64,000 nucleotides of DNA from Nitrospira sp. SG-bin2. GTDB lineage: Bacteria; Nitrospirota; Nitrospiria; Nitrospirales; Nitrospiraceae. The translations under genes and the position numbers were made by a program. The stretch is from assembly GCA_002083405.1 (NCBI GenBank), contig LVWT01000045.1, positions 1 through 64,000 on the forward strand, in the 5' to 3' direction. The notes below the pieces were generated by a model. It did no database searches and was not told the DNA's origin. It saw only the letters and a program-made list of their open reading frames with translations. This document shows positions 26,607 through 35,828 of the stretch, piece by piece (the stretch's first letter is position 1; each line of letters begins with the position of its first letter).

Positions 26607-27749
26607 ATGACATTGTCATCGATGGTATCGGTCTCGCTTGGTGAGCGGAGCTACAAGATTCTGATTCAAGCCGGTCTTTTGAGTCGGCTTAAAGGGAGGT
26701 TGAGCGAACTGGCGGTGAAGGGGAAAGTCGGTGTGGTGACGGATCGTCATGTAGCCGGTTACTATCTGAGCGGGATGTTGCAGCAGCTGAAGAGGTGCGG
26801 CGTCGATGCGGTTCCTATTGTACTGCCTCCCGGTGAACGGTCGAAGACACTGGATACGATCACGAACATTCTTGATGTGATGGCGCGTCATCGGTTTGAG
26901 CGGTCGTCGTTTCTCTTTGCACTTGGGGGAGGTGTGGTCGGCGATATAGCAGGATTTGCGGCGGCGATCTATCAGCGCGGTATCCCATTCATTCAGATTC
27001 CAACTACCCTCATTGCCCAGTCTGATTCGAGCGTCGGGGGAAAGACGGGAGTCGATCATCGGCTGGGTAAGAATCTGATCGGGGCGTTCTATCAACCCAA
27101 GGAAGTATGGATTGATCCGCTGACGCTTCGGACTTTGCCGATGCGCGAATGGGTTGCCGGGCTGGCGGAGGTCATCAAGTATGGCATTATCGCGGATGAG
27201 GAGTTTTTTTCATATCTTCAGCGGGAGATGCCCGGTTTGCTGAAACGAAAACCAGATATTGTTGCAGTGGCAGTGAAGCGGTCTTGCGAAATCAAAGCTC
27301 AAGTAGTCGCAGCAGATGAGCGGGAGTCTGACCGGCGGCGCATCCTCAATTATGGGCACACGATCGGGCATGCGCTTGAAACGCTGGGGCGATACGAATC
27401 GCTCATTCACGGTGAGGCTGTCGGGATCGGGTTGGTTCAAGAAGCTGACGTCGCATGTTTTCTTGGGACTTGTGATCGCAGTGTCGTGCAACGTATTCAA
27501 GCCATTGTCCAGGCCGCCGGCTTGCCCGATCGCATGCCGCAGTGGACAGCAGCCAAAATCTGGAAGGCGATGCTTCATGACAAGAAAGTGTCCGGAGGAC
27601 AAGTTGTCGGTGTGTGGCCGGAACGGATCGGGCATGTTCGGATGATGCCGATCGATGAACCGACTTTTTGCCAATGGCATCAAACGCTGCCTAAGCCCAA
27701 CTCCGGCAAGAGCCTCTCCCGCAAGAAGCCGGCCCAACAGAAACGGTAG
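26607..27749 (+). CDS. aroB: 3-dehydroquinate synthase
   Basis: Catalyses the second step of the shikimate pathway, using NAD and a divalent metal. The 380-residue protein has the NAD-binding GGGVVGDIAGFAAA (about residues 110-123), the family segment IPTTLIAQSDSSVGGKTGVD, and metal ligands in GLAEVIKYG, NYGHTIGHALE and IHGEAVGIG. A basic C-terminal tail (PNSGKSLSRKKPAQQKR) is added. It lies nine bases before nadE. Confidence 0.97.
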   Translation: MTLSSMVSVSLGERSYKILIQAGLLSRLKGRLSELAVKGKVGVVTDRHVAGYYLSGMLQQLKRCGVDAVPIVLPPGERSKTLDTITNILDVMARHRFERSSFLFALGGGVVGDIAGFAAAIYQRGIPFIQIPTTLIAQSDSSVGGKTGVDHRLGKNLIGAFYQPKEVWIDPLTLRTLPMREWVAGLAEVIKYGIIADEEFFSYLQREMPGLLKRKPDIVAVAVKRSCEIKAQVVAADERESDRRRILNYGHTIGHALETLGRYESLIHGEAVGIGLVQEADVACFLGTCDRSVVQRIQAIVQAAGLPDRMPQWTAAKIWKAMLHDKKVSGGQVVGVWPERIGHVRMMPIDEPTFCQWHQTLPKPNSGKSLSRKKPAQQKR

Positions 27750-27758
27750 GCCTGTCTG

Positions 27759-29537
27759 ATGCGCATACTTCGGATTGCCATGGCACAGATTGACCCGACG
27801 GTCGGTGATATTTCCGGCAATATGCGGCTTGTCAAAGCGTGGATCAAGGAGGCGCGGAAGGCCGGCGCCGATCTGGTGGTGTTTCCTGAATTGACGGTGA
27901 CCGGCTACCCTCCTGAAGATTTGCTTTTAAAGCCGCGGTTTGTCTCGGACAACCGGCGGGCGCTCGACGAGATCGCGAAAGAGTGTACGGGGCTTGTGGC
28001 CGTGATCGGGTATGTCGGCCAAGGCAGTGCAGGCAAAGGGAAGTCACAGACAGCGTGCACCGCCACCGTAGGCGGGCATGAACTATTTAATGCGGCGGCG
28101 GTCGTCGCAGGTCGGCGGGTCATCGCCCGATACAGCAAATGGATCCTGCCGAACTACGGAGTCTTCGACGAAAGCCGGTATTTTCATCCCGGCCGGCACG
28201 TGGTACTGATGACGCTACGTGGTGTGGCAGTCGCTGTCAGCATTTGTGAAGACATCTGGTCGCCGGACGGGCCCACTTCCATGCAGGCGGCAGCGGGGGC
28301 GGAAGTGATCGTGAATATCAATGCGTCGCCGTTCCATATTGGGAAGAGCCGTGCGCGCGAACAGGTGCTGGCAACCAGGGCTCGGGAAAACGGAATCATT
28401 CTGACATATACCAACATGGTCGGGGGACAGGATGAATTGGTGTTTGACGGCAACAGCATGATCGTCAATCAAACGGGTGATGTAATCGCCCGGGGCAAGG
28501 AATTTGCGGAGGATTTGATCCTCGCAGACCTTTCGGTGGATGCTGTTGCGCGAACTCGGATGGTGCAGGTGCGGAGAAAACGCTTCACGGCTGCCATGGC
28601 AGCTGCCGTCGAACGAGTGACGATTAAATCTCCCACGCGCCCGGCAAAGCGCTCGCACATGGTGCCGTCTCTGGAGGCGTTACTTGGGGATTCCGATGCT
28701 GTCTATCGCGCACTGGTATTGGGTGTGCAGGATTATATGCGGAAGAACGGATTTCGAAAGGTCGCGATCGGACTGAGTGGAGGAATCGATAGTGCGCTGA
28801 CCGCGGTCGTTGCGGTTGATGCGCTGGGCCCTGATAATGTGCTGGGGATATTCATGCCGTCGCCGTATACCTCAGCTGAGAGCGCGGAGGATGTAGAGGA
28901 GCTCAGCCATCGAATCGGCATCGAGTATCGGACTATCCCGATTACGCCGACGTTTGAATCCTACCGGACTGCTCTGGCCCCGACATTTCATGGGAAGGCG
29001 GTCGATACGGCGGAGGAAAATCTGCAGGCCCGCATTCGCGGGAATATTTTGATGGCGTATTCGAACAAGTTCGGCCACCTTGTGTTGACGACCGGCAATA
29101 AGAGCGAAATGAGTGTCGGCTATGCCACGTTGTATGGCGATATGGCCGGCGGTTTCGCGGTGATCAAGGACGTTCCGAAAACCATGGTGTATGAGTTGTC
29201 CCGGCTTCGGAATCTTCGAGGCCGTACGCATGTCATTCCGAAACGGATATTAGATCGGCCCCCTAGCGCCGAACTAAGACCCAATCAGAAGGACGAAGAT
29301 TCCTTGCCGGCCTATGCCGTTCTCGACCCCATTCTTCAATTCTACGTGGAAGAGAACCGTTCGATCGAAGAAATCGTTGATGCAGGATTCGATCGTGCCA
29401 CAGTAGCGCGAGTGGTGGCCATGGTGGATGGCAGTGAGTTCAAACGTCGCCAGGCGCCTATCGGCATCAAAGTCACACATCGGGCGTTCGGCAAGGATTG
29501 TCGAATGCCGATCACCAACGGGTATCGCAATTCGTAG
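27759..29537 (+). CDS. nadE: Glutamine-dependent NAD+ synthetase
   Basis: Amidates nicotinic acid adenine dinucleotide to NAD+, with glutamine as nitrogen donor. The 592-residue protein has an N-terminal nitrilase-type amidase with its Glu (VVFPELTVTGYPPEDLL), Lys (YSKWILPNYGVFDESRYF) and Cys (VSICEDIW), and a C-terminal ATP-pyrophosphatase domain with LSGGIDSALTAVVAVDALG (about residue 343 on) and TTGNKSEMSVGYATLYGD. Length fits the two-domain form. Confidence 0.97.
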   Translation: MRILRIAMAQIDPTVGDISGNMRLVKAWIKEARKAGADLVVFPELTVTGYPPEDLLLKPRFVSDNRRALDEIAKECTGLVAVIGYVGQGSAGKGKSQTACTATVGGHELFNAAAVVAGRRVIARYSKWILPNYGVFDESRYFHPGRHVVLMTLRGVAVAVSICEDIWSPDGPTSMQAAAGAEVIVNINASPFHIGKSRAREQVLATRARENGIILTYTNMVGGQDELVFDGNSMIVNQTGDVIARGKEFAEDLILADLSVDAVARTRMVQVRRKRFTAAMAAAVERVTIKSPTRPAKRSHMVPSLEALLGDSDAVYRALVLGVQDYMRKNGFRKVAIGLSGGIDSALTAVVAVDALGPDNVLGIFMPSPYTSAESAEDVEELSHRIGIEYRTIPITPTFESYRTALAPTFHGKAVDTAEENLQARIRGNILMAYSNKFGHLVLTTGNKSEMSVGYATLYGDMAGGFAVIKDVPKTMVYELSRLRNLRGRTHVIPKRILDRPPSAELRPNQKDEDSLPAYAVLDPILQFYVEENRSIEEIVDAGFDRATVARVVAMVDGSEFKRRQAPIGIKVTHRAFGKDCRMPITNGYRNS

Positions 29538-29788
29538 CTGATTGGGACGACCGCTCTCCGGATTTGGCTTCTCTCTTGCCTGCACTGGTCGGTTCTCGTA
29601 GTCGTTCTCGGCGAAATCGCAGGAAGTTTACGTTTTTCAGCGTTGTGCCGAATGAGAGGATTGGGCTATGATGCCTCCTTCGATCTCATGGACATCGAGA
29701 TCGGCATCTTCGTGGCGTGCCCGGTTATCGAGCATGAGGGTTGTTTCCGATAGCGCCTGTAATCGCAGCCGTCTCGCGTTATTTCTCC

Positions 29789-29803
29789 TGGCAGGGTGCT
29801 AGC
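29789..29803 (+). promoter_or_regulatory. Sigma-54 promoter candidate upstream of glnB
   Basis: TGGCAGGGTGCTAGC carries the invariant GG and GC with exactly ten bases between them and differs from TGGCACGN4TTGC at two scored positions. The expected start near 29815 gives a short 34-base leader before glnB. Sigma-54 control of PII and GS genes is common, and rpoN lies 10 kb away. The 311-base gap before glnB holds no gene. Confidence 0.6.
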
Positions 29804-29848
29804 TTATGCTGATGCAGTCTGCAGGCTTCTAGGCAAGGAGGCAAAGCG

Positions 29849-30187
29849 ATGAAACTGGTGGAAGCCGTCATCAAGCCCTTCAAACTGGATGAAGTGAAGG
29901 ATGCGCTGCTGGAAATAGGTGTGCTGGGCATGACGGTGTCTGAAGTCAAAGGCTTCGGCCGTCAGAAAGGCCATAAAGAAACGTATCGTGGGCAGGAGTA
30001 TACGATTGAGTTTGTGCCAAAAGTCAAAATTGAGGTGGCTGTGACGGACGCACTGGTGCCACGCGTGATCGAGGCGATTACGCGCGCGGCCAAAACCGGC
30101 AGCATCGGCGACGGGAAGATTTTTGTGCGAGATCTGAGTGCGGTGGTGCGAATCCGAACAGGAGAAACCGGGGAAACGGCATTGTGA
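29849..30187 (+). CDS. glnB: Nitrogen regulatory protein PII
   Basis: PII senses 2-oxoglutarate, ATP/ADP and, in uridylylating species, glutamine, and controls nitrogen enzymes by protein contact. The 112-residue protein has the T-loop with Tyr46 and the uridylylation-site Tyr51 (GHKETYRGQEYTIEFVPKVK), the B-loop TGSIGDGKIFV, and the C-loop RIRTGE. All residues known to be modified or to bind effectors appear intact. glnA lies 191 bases downstream. Confidence 0.97.
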   Translation: MKLVEAVIKPFKLDEVKDALLEIGVLGMTVSEVKGFGRQKGHKETYRGQEYTIEFVPKVKIEVAVTDALVPRVIEAITRAAKTGSIGDGKIFVRDLSAVVRIRTGETGETAL

Positions 30188-30338
30188 CGAGGCCTGAGAA
30201 TCCAGCAGCACCCTGTCGTGTTGGAATCGAGAACGACCGCCCATAATGCAGTATCGCATGGATTGAGAATTGAAATGGGTGCCGGATCAGATAGCAGGTG
30301 TGACATGTTTTCAGCCAAAGGCAGCATGGGCCGAAAGG

Positions 30339-30353
30339 CGGGCCGGTCATTGC
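30339..30353 (+). promoter_or_regulatory. Weak sigma-54-like site before glnA
   Basis: CGGGCCGGTCATTGC keeps GG-N10-GC and the TTGC half but has a poor -24 half. A start near 30365 would leave only about 14 bases, mostly the AAAGGAGGAGGGG ribosome site, before glnA. It may equally be chance, with glnA read through from glnB. Confidence 0.3.
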
Positions 30354-30378
30354 GGATGAGCTCTGAAAGGAGGAGGGG

Positions 30379-31788
30379 ATGAACGTGCGAGAAGTGTTGG
30401 AGTTTGCCAAGAAGCACAGGGTCCAGATGGTGGACCTGAAGTTCGTGGACCTGCCGGGAGTGTGGCAGCACATGACCATCCCTGTGAGCGAACTGACGGA
30501 AGATCTGTTCAAGGACGGCTCCGGCCTCGACGGGTCCTCCATTCGTGGCTGGAAGGCGATCAACAACAGTGATCTGCTGATGGTCCCCGATCCCGCGACG
30601 GCCTGTCTGGATCCCTTCACGGCAGTGCCGACGCTCAGCCTTACCGGCAATGTGGTGGACCCTATCTCACGCGAGAATTATGAGCGTGACCCCAGGTTTA
30701 TTGCCCAGAAGGCGGAAAAGTATCTTCAAAGCACCAAGATCGGTGACGCATCTTTTTGGGGGCCTGAAGCCGAATTCTTCATCTTCGACCATGCCCGCTA
30801 CGATCAGACCAGCAACAGCGGGTACTACTTTCTCGATTCCGAGGAAGGCGCATGGAACATGGGGCAGGAGGGATTCAATTTGGGCGGCAAGCTCCGCCAC
30901 AAGCAAGGCTACTTCCCTGTGGCTCCCGCGGATACGCAACAGGATATCCGCAGCGAAATGGTTGTCGAGATGGAAAAGGTCGGCATCGTTGTTGAGAAGC
31001 ATCATCACGAAACGGCATCGGCCGGCCAGGCTGAGATCGATATTCGGTTCGACTCGCTGGTGAAGACGGCGGACAAAATGATGATGTACAAATACATCGT
31101 CAAAAATGTGGCCCGCCGGCATGGCAAAACCGCGACGTTCATGCCGAAACCGCTGTTCGGCGACGCCGGTTCCGGCATGCACACTCATCAGAGTATCTGG
31201 AAAGAAGGGAAGCCCTTGTTCGCCGGTAAGGATTATGCGGGTGTGTCACAGATGTGTTTGCATTACATCGGTGGGATTCTCAAGCATGCGCCGGCGCTGG
31301 CGGCTTTTACCAATCCGACGACCAATTCATACAAGCGGATCACGCCGGGATTCGAAGCGCCGGTGTTGCTCGCCTATTCCAGCCGAAATCGGTCGGCGGG
31401 GATCCGTATCCCGATGTATTCGCCCAGTCCGAAGGCCAAACGGATTGAAGTACGGTTTCCTGATCCTGCCTGCAATCCCTATTTGGCGTTCGCCGCGATG
31501 CTCATGGCCGGCCTCGACGGGATTCAGAATAAGATTGATCCGGGCGAACCTGCCGAAAAAGATCTGTACGATCTTGACCCCAAAGAGGCGGCCAACATCA
31601 GAACGATGCCCGGGAGTCTTAATGAAGCGATCGACAGTCTGGAAAAAGACCATCAGTTTCTCCTTAAGGGAGAGGTCTTTACAGAGGATTTGATCGAAGC
31701 CTGGATTGGCTATAAGAGAAATAAAGAGATCGATCCGATGCGGCTTCGCCCGCATCCCTATGAGTTTTTCCTCTATTACGATGTCTAG
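30379..31788 (+). CDS. glnA: Glutamine synthetase, type I
   Basis: Makes glutamine from glutamate, ammonium and ATP. The 469-residue protein is the dodecameric GSI-beta type: metal and substrate residues in GPEAEFFIFD, HHHETASAGQAEIDIRF, GDAGSGMHTHQSIWK, NPTTNSYKRITPGFEAPV, NRSAGIRIP, and the adenylylation tyrosine in KDLYDLDPKEA (near residue 397). The preserved adenylylation site fits the GlnE-like proteins at 38614..42723. A very strong ribosome site (AAAGGAGGAGGGG) precedes it. Confidence 0.98.
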   Translation: MNVREVLEFAKKHRVQMVDLKFVDLPGVWQHMTIPVSELTEDLFKDGSGLDGSSIRGWKAINNSDLLMVPDPATACLDPFTAVPTLSLTGNVVDPISRENYERDPRFIAQKAEKYLQSTKIGDASFWGPEAEFFIFDHARYDQTSNSGYYFLDSEEGAWNMGQEGFNLGGKLRHKQGYFPVAPADTQQDIRSEMVVEMEKVGIVVEKHHHETASAGQAEIDIRFDSLVKTADKMMMYKYIVKNVARRHGKTATFMPKPLFGDAGSGMHTHQSIWKEGKPLFAGKDYAGVSQMCLHYIGGILKHAPALAAFTNPTTNSYKRITPGFEAPVLLAYSSRNRSAGIRIPMYSPSPKAKRIEVRFPDPACNPYLAFAAMLMAGLDGIQNKIDPGEPAEKDLYDLDPKEAANIRTMPGSLNEAIDSLEKDHQFLLKGEVFTEDLIEAWIGYKRNKEIDPMRLRPHPYEFFLYYDV

Positions 31789-31803
31789 CTAAGAAGAGAG
31801 AGG

Positions 31804-31842
31804 ACCGGCACAGCAAAGATCATTCGGCTGTGCCGGTTGTTG
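31804..31842 (+). terminator. Terminator after glnA
   Basis: ACCGGCACAGC (31804..31814) pairs with GCTGTGCCGGT (31827..31837), followed by TGTTG. The stem is strong, the T-run weak. It lies 16 bases after the glnA stop. Confidence 0.7.
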
Positions 31843-32220
31843 AGAAGATCGCGACCGTCGATTGTTGCCCCTCCTTTGCCGGATATCGGGTTTTCGCTTC
31901 AAGTCCATTGGTGATGCCTGCTTCACCTGCCCCCTAGCTACGGCATGGTGGTGCCTGGCGGTCGGTTCCCAGCAGACGCGTATAGTACCTATCTCCCACA
32001 CAGTGCAGTTCCGGCCGCTCCTATTTTTGTGCAAGGTTTGAGGTGGCCCGTACCATACGGACCATTCTGTTGGGGGTAGCCTTCTCTTTCTACATGGGAA
32101 TGATGGTAAGTGATTGAAATTGCGAGAGAGTTAATCTGCTCTATAGGGCCTCATTTTTGCTCAACAGGCTACCTGGGCTGCCTGTGACAATATGCGGACG
32201 TAACATGCGGAGGAATTGGC
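31843..32220 (+). other. Gene-free gap before the TPR-PilZ gene
   Basis: No open frame with convincing features on either strand. No promoter with both boxes close to consensus was seen. The last bases contain GCGGAGGAATTGGC, the ribosome site of the next gene. Confidence 0.5.
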
Positions 32221-33159
32221 ATGGATCAACGGAAATCCTCAGTCGAATGCTATGAACGAGGGTTGGTGCTCAAGCGGATAGGAATGTGTCATGAGGCAAT
32301 TGAAAATTTTAAAAAAGCTGCCCTGAATCCGGAGTATGCCGGGAGAGCGCATGTGCATATAGCCTTGTGTTTGAAGGCTGATGGTAACCAGGAGGAAGCG
32401 GTTGTGGCATTTCGGAAGGCATTTGCCTCGCCCTCATTGTCATCCGAAGAACGCCGGCACATTCTCTATCACATCGGCCAGACGCTGGAATCGTTAGGCC
32501 GATATGCGGAAAGTCTTGAGGCATATGGTAAGTTGAGAAACGAGGACCCTGAGTTCCGTGATGTGACACAAAAGATCAAACGGCTGTGCGACGGCGGGCG
32601 TCGGACACTTTCGGAGTCTGAAACGTCGTGGCAGTCCTGGATGGACGAGGCGCGAACCTTGACGCCCACCGTTCTGGCCTTGCTGGAACAGACGGGACAA
32701 TGGTTAGGCCGGCAGGCAGAGACACTTAAAGGACATCGCTGGTTCGAGAAGCCGAATTCCGCTTCTGCGGATAGAGCCGGCCAGGACCCCTATTCGATCG
32801 CAATGGCCAAACGACGGAATCAGTCGGCCGGACGGGATCGCATGGTCAACACACGCCGGCATGCCCGCGTGCCGGTACGTCTGCGAAGCCAGTTTTCAGC
32901 GGACGGCCGAACCGTGGGAGGCGAGGGAGAACTGCGTGACCTCTCTCCCTGGGGTTGCCGCATGACGAGTACGGTGGCTGTTCCTATTGGAGCAGACTTG
33001 AAGTGCCGTATTTTCCCAAAGGGGGCCGGATCTCCGTTTGTTATTGATGGAGCAACCGTGCGCTGGATCAGCCGTGAAGAGTTCGGCCTTGCGTTCACCA
33101 AGATGCATCCCGGCGTACAGCAGCAAATCGAGCAACTGTGTAGTGCCCAGGCTGCGTGA
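32221..33159 (+). CDS. TPR and PilZ domain protein
   Basis: A 312-residue soluble protein. Residues about 8-125 form tetratricopeptide repeats (SSVECYERGLVLKRIGMCHE, AHVHIALCLKADGNQEEAVV, HILYHIGQTLESLGRYAESL). Residues about 212-305 form a PilZ domain with the c-di-GMP-binding motifs RRHARVPVR and DLSPWGC (D-x-S-x-x-G), then VRWISREEFGLAFTKM. It is likely a c-di-GMP receptor that uses TPRs to contact a partner. The gene stands alone; the partner is unknown. Confidence 0.82.
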   Translation: MDQRKSSVECYERGLVLKRIGMCHEAIENFKKAALNPEYAGRAHVHIALCLKADGNQEEAVVAFRKAFASPSLSSEERRHILYHIGQTLESLGRYAESLEAYGKLRNEDPEFRDVTQKIKRLCDGGRRTLSESETSWQSWMDEARTLTPTVLALLEQTGQWLGRQAETLKGHRWFEKPNSASADRAGQDPYSIAMAKRRNQSAGRDRMVNTRRHARVPVRLRSQFSADGRTVGGEGELRDLSPWGCRMTSTVAVPIGADLKCRIFPKGAGSPFVIDGATVRWISREEFGLAFTKMHPGVQQQIEQLCSAQAA

Positions 33160-33256
33160 AGTGTGAAAGGTGTGGCGGGAGAGGTCAGGTGTAAGGGGTG
33201 AGGCGCAGAATGCGAGACGGGTAGTGAAGAGCAGGTAGCGACGGTTCCGACGGGAA

Positions 33257-34330
33257 TCAATTCGCAGCCAGAGCCGGATAGTCGCTGTAGCCGTCGGGTC
33301 CGCCTCCATACAGGCGCTCGTAGTTGACCTCGTTGAGCGGGACTTGTTTCACGAAACGGTCGACCAAATCTGGGTTGGCGATGTACGGACGCCCGTACAC
33401 AATCGCATCAGCCGCTCCGCAAGCCACCGTCGACTCACCGCTCTCACGCGTATAGCTTCCGTTGCTCATCAACACACCCCGGAAATTCCGGCGGGCGACC
33501 GCCAGGATGGCTTGCTCCTCGGGCAAGGCATGGTTCTCGTGCCGTATTTCAAGGAACGCGATCCCTCGCCCGCTCAATTCCCTCGCCACATAGGTCACCA
33601 ACGCGGTTGGTTGACTATCGACCATGTCATTGAACGGGACCAGGGGCGAGATCCGCACCGCGACGCGTCCGGCGCCCCACACGCTGACGGCCGCATCGGT
33701 CACCTCCAGCAAAAAACGAGCACGATTTTCGACGGAGCCGCCATAGACATCCGTGCGCACGTTGACGCCGTCGCGCAGGAAGTTATCAATCAAATAGCCA
33801 TGGGCGCCGTGGATCTGCACTCCATCGAAGCCGGCCCGGTGAGCGTTGTGCGCGGCGAGCCGGAACCTCTCCACATACCGCGGGACTTCCTCGGTGCCGA
33901 GCGCGCGCGGGACTTCGTAGGGTTTGGCCCCCTCCTGGGTAGAAGTCACGCTATGACGAATCGCCACGGCGCTACTGGAGACCGGCTGTTCGCCGTCGTT
34001 CAATAACGAGTGCGCGGCACGGCCGGGATGCCAGATCTGCATGAAGATGCGGCCACCCTTGGCATGCACGGCGTCTGTGACTCGTTGCCATCCGGCTATA
34101 TGGGCAGGGCTGTAAATGCCGCCCTCTCCCATGAAGGCGCAGGCGTGGGCGTCGATCATGGTGCATTCCGTCATCATGAGCCCGCTCGATGCACGTTGGG
34201 AGTAATAGTCCACCATCATGTCGTTAGGGATGTGAGAAGCCCCGGCCCGCACACGGGTGAGGGGAGCCATGACGATGCGGTTGGGTAAGAGGATGTCCCC
34301 GGCTTGGAGGGGCGTCAACAGCGTGGGCAT
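33257..34330 (-). CDS. Old Yellow Enzyme family alkene reductase
   Basis: FMN-dependent NAD(P)H oxidoreductase that typically reduces activated C=C bonds or nitro compounds. The 357-residue barrel has the N-terminal ILLPNRIVMAPLTR, IFMQIWHPGRAAH, the active-site region FDGVQIHGAHGYLIDNFLRD with the histidine pair and tyrosine, and YGGSVENRARFLLEV. Start ATG at 34330 follows AAAGGAAC; a longer frame upstream adds unrelated sequence. It resembles NemA-type enzymes; the physiological substrate is unknown. Confidence 0.93.
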   Translation of the reverse strand: MPTLLTPLQAGDILLPNRIVMAPLTRVRAGASHIPNDMMVDYYSQRASSGLMMTECTMIDAHACAFMGEGGIYSPAHIAGWQRVTDAVHAKGGRIFMQIWHPGRAAHSLLNDGEQPVSSSAVAIRHSVTSTQEGAKPYEVPRALGTEEVPRYVERFRLAAHNAHRAGFDGVQIHGAHGYLIDNFLRDGVNVRTDVYGGSVENRARFLLEVTDAAVSVWGAGRVAVRISPLVPFNDMVDSQPTALVTYVARELSGRGIAFLEIRHENHALPEEQAILAVARRNFRGVLMSNGSYTRESGESTVACGAADAIVYGRPYIANPDLVDRFVKQVPLNEVNYERLYGGGPDGYSDYPALAAN

Positions 34331-34428
34331 CGGTGTTCCTTTGAGTAACGAGTGATCGTCGATGAGAGAGGGTATAAGCGAGAGGGTGAGGGAGTCAAGA
34401 CAACAGATTGCGCAGCTGCATAAAACAT

Positions 34429-34468
34429 GGGCCGCACGTGTGATCGTCATGCGTGCGGCCCTCTGTTT
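34429..34468 (+). other. Inverted repeat in the divergent OYE / pseudouridine synthase region
   Basis: GGGCCGCACG (34429..34438) pairs with CGTGCGGCCC (34452..34461), with TCTGTTTT after it on the plus strand. On the minus strand it would sit in the leader of the reductase gene, about 100 bases before its start. It looks like a terminator but has no plus-strand gene to end. Confidence 0.5.
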
Positions 34469-34541
34469 TCAGGCGCGACGCCCGTCTCAAATAACGCTAT
34501 AGTGAGGGCTGTCAGTGGATCTCTCAGGTGTGAGGGCGACT

Positions 34542-34550
34542 TGTTATACT
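34542..34550 (+). promoter_or_regulatory. Extended -10 promoter candidate before the pseudouridine synthase
   Basis: TGTTATACT gives a TGn extension and a near-consensus -10 (TATACT at 34545..34550), 46 bases before the ATG. No good -35 box lies 17 bases upstream. Confidence 0.4.
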
Positions 34551-34595
34551 CAATAGCGATCTGTGATCAGATGTGACCGCGGAAATTTGTTCACA

Positions 34596-35333
34596 ATGAC
34601 ATCGAACCCCGCTCTTTCTGCAAAACGGTATACGGTCGATCGATTGCTTTCGAAGCTGGGCATGGCTTCACGTAGCACAAGCCAGGAGTGGGTCCGCGCC
34701 GGGCGCGTGCGGATCAATGGACGGGTGGTGTGCGATCCAGCGACCTGGGTCTTGTGGCCGAAGGACTCCATCTTGGTCGACGATAAGCCGATTCGCGATT
34801 CGCTCAAACGATGGATCCTCTTTCACAAACCCAAAGGGGTCATCACGACACATAGCGATGACCAGGCCCGGAAGACCATCTTCGATGTGTTGCCGGGGGA
34901 TTTGGGCTATCTGCATGCCGTCGGGCGGCTGGATCAGGCGACCAGCGGGCTCCTGCTGCTGACCAATGATTCGACCTTGTCGAGCTATCTTACCGATCCG
35001 GCCAATAAGGTGATGCGGACGTACCTGGTGTCCGTGCGAGGCGAATTCACTGAAGCCCAAGCGAAAGAAGCCATGGTTGGCGTTGTCGATGCCGGTGAAC
35101 GCCTCCAATGCCATCGTGTGAAGATTCAAAAGAGTTCAGGCCGCGAGACGCATCTGGAGGTGGTGTTGGTCCAGGGAAAGAATCGCGAGATCCGCAGGCT
35201 GTTCCTGGCGCTGGGCCATGAAGTGACCAGGCTCAGGCGCATCCAATTTGGTCCATTCAAACTGGAAGATCTTCAGCCCGGTTCCTGGCGCGAGATGCCG
35301 ATTGAAGACGCCAGGGAAGCGCTCAGGCTATGA
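34596..35333 (+). CDS. RsuA/RluB-type pseudouridine synthase
   Basis: Converts specific uridines in rRNA to pseudouridine. From ATG 34596 the product has 245 residues: an N-terminal S4 RNA-binding domain (RLLSKLGMASRSTSQEWVRA, GRVRINGRVV) and a catalytic domain with the active-site aspartate in AVGRLDQATSGLLLLTND (about residue 110) and the C-terminal QGKNREIRRLFLALGHEVTR. It cannot be told from sequence whether the target is 16S or 23S rRNA. It stands alone. Confidence 0.92.
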   Translation: MTSNPALSAKRYTVDRLLSKLGMASRSTSQEWVRAGRVRINGRVVCDPATWVLWPKDSILVDDKPIRDSLKRWILFHKPKGVITTHSDDQARKTIFDVLPGDLGYLHAVGRLDQATSGLLLLTNDSTLSSYLTDPANKVMRTYLVSVRGEFTEAQAKEAMVGVVDAGERLQCHRVKIQKSSGRETHLEVVLVQGKNREIRRLFLALGHEVTRLRRIQFGPFKLEDLQPGSWREMPIEDAREALRL

Positions 35334-35549
35334 GTGTTCGGTGTGTAGATTGGATATTGGACGAGGAAAAGGGGCAGTAATTGTTCTGACAGTCAAGCCG
35401 TCGTCATGCGGCCCTCCTGTTTTCTGGAGCACCGTCAAGAGATGTGCAAGTAGATTTCAGGCGACAATGAGTACATGAGTGTCAGATTGAGGCGTGCAGA
35501 GGATGCCCACTCCGGTTCGCTCCATAACGTGTATGATGGGAGCCGCCTT

Positions 35550-35828
35550 CTAGGCGGCATGTGGAAAGAGGTCGTATCGTGCCGTTGAGGGGGTGATCGT
35601 GCTCTCGACCGGGCCGGCGGAAGACGAAGCGGGCGCCCATAATTCGTAGTCAAACCCCCGGCGGCGCAAACAGATCGCTCCCTGTCGGCTCAATGCATCC
35701 ACACTCGTGAACACCTGGTTCCAGGTCGATTCCGGGAGGCAGGGCAGAAGTTTCTCCATCACAATAGATCCTCGCTCGTGAACGATGGCCAGGATCTTCG
35801 CTTTCGTGTGTTCCGCAGCAGTACTCAT
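35550..35828 (-). CDS. Small hypothetical protein, possible winged-helix fold
   Basis: A 92-residue protein starting MSTAAEHTKAKILAIVHERG. The spacing of helices (KILAIVHERGSIVMEKLLPC, STWNQVFTSVDALSRQGAIC) followed by a strand (LRRRGFDYELWAP) suggests a winged helix, but no family is recognised. A strong GGAGGTCACC precedes the ATG. It overlaps the membrane-protein gene upstream by four bases, so the two are coupled. Confidence 0.65.
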   Translation of the reverse strand: MSTAAEHTKAKILAIVHERGSIVMEKLLPCLPESTWNQVFTSVDALSRQGAICLRRRGFDYELWAPASSSAGPVESTITPSTARYDLFPHAA

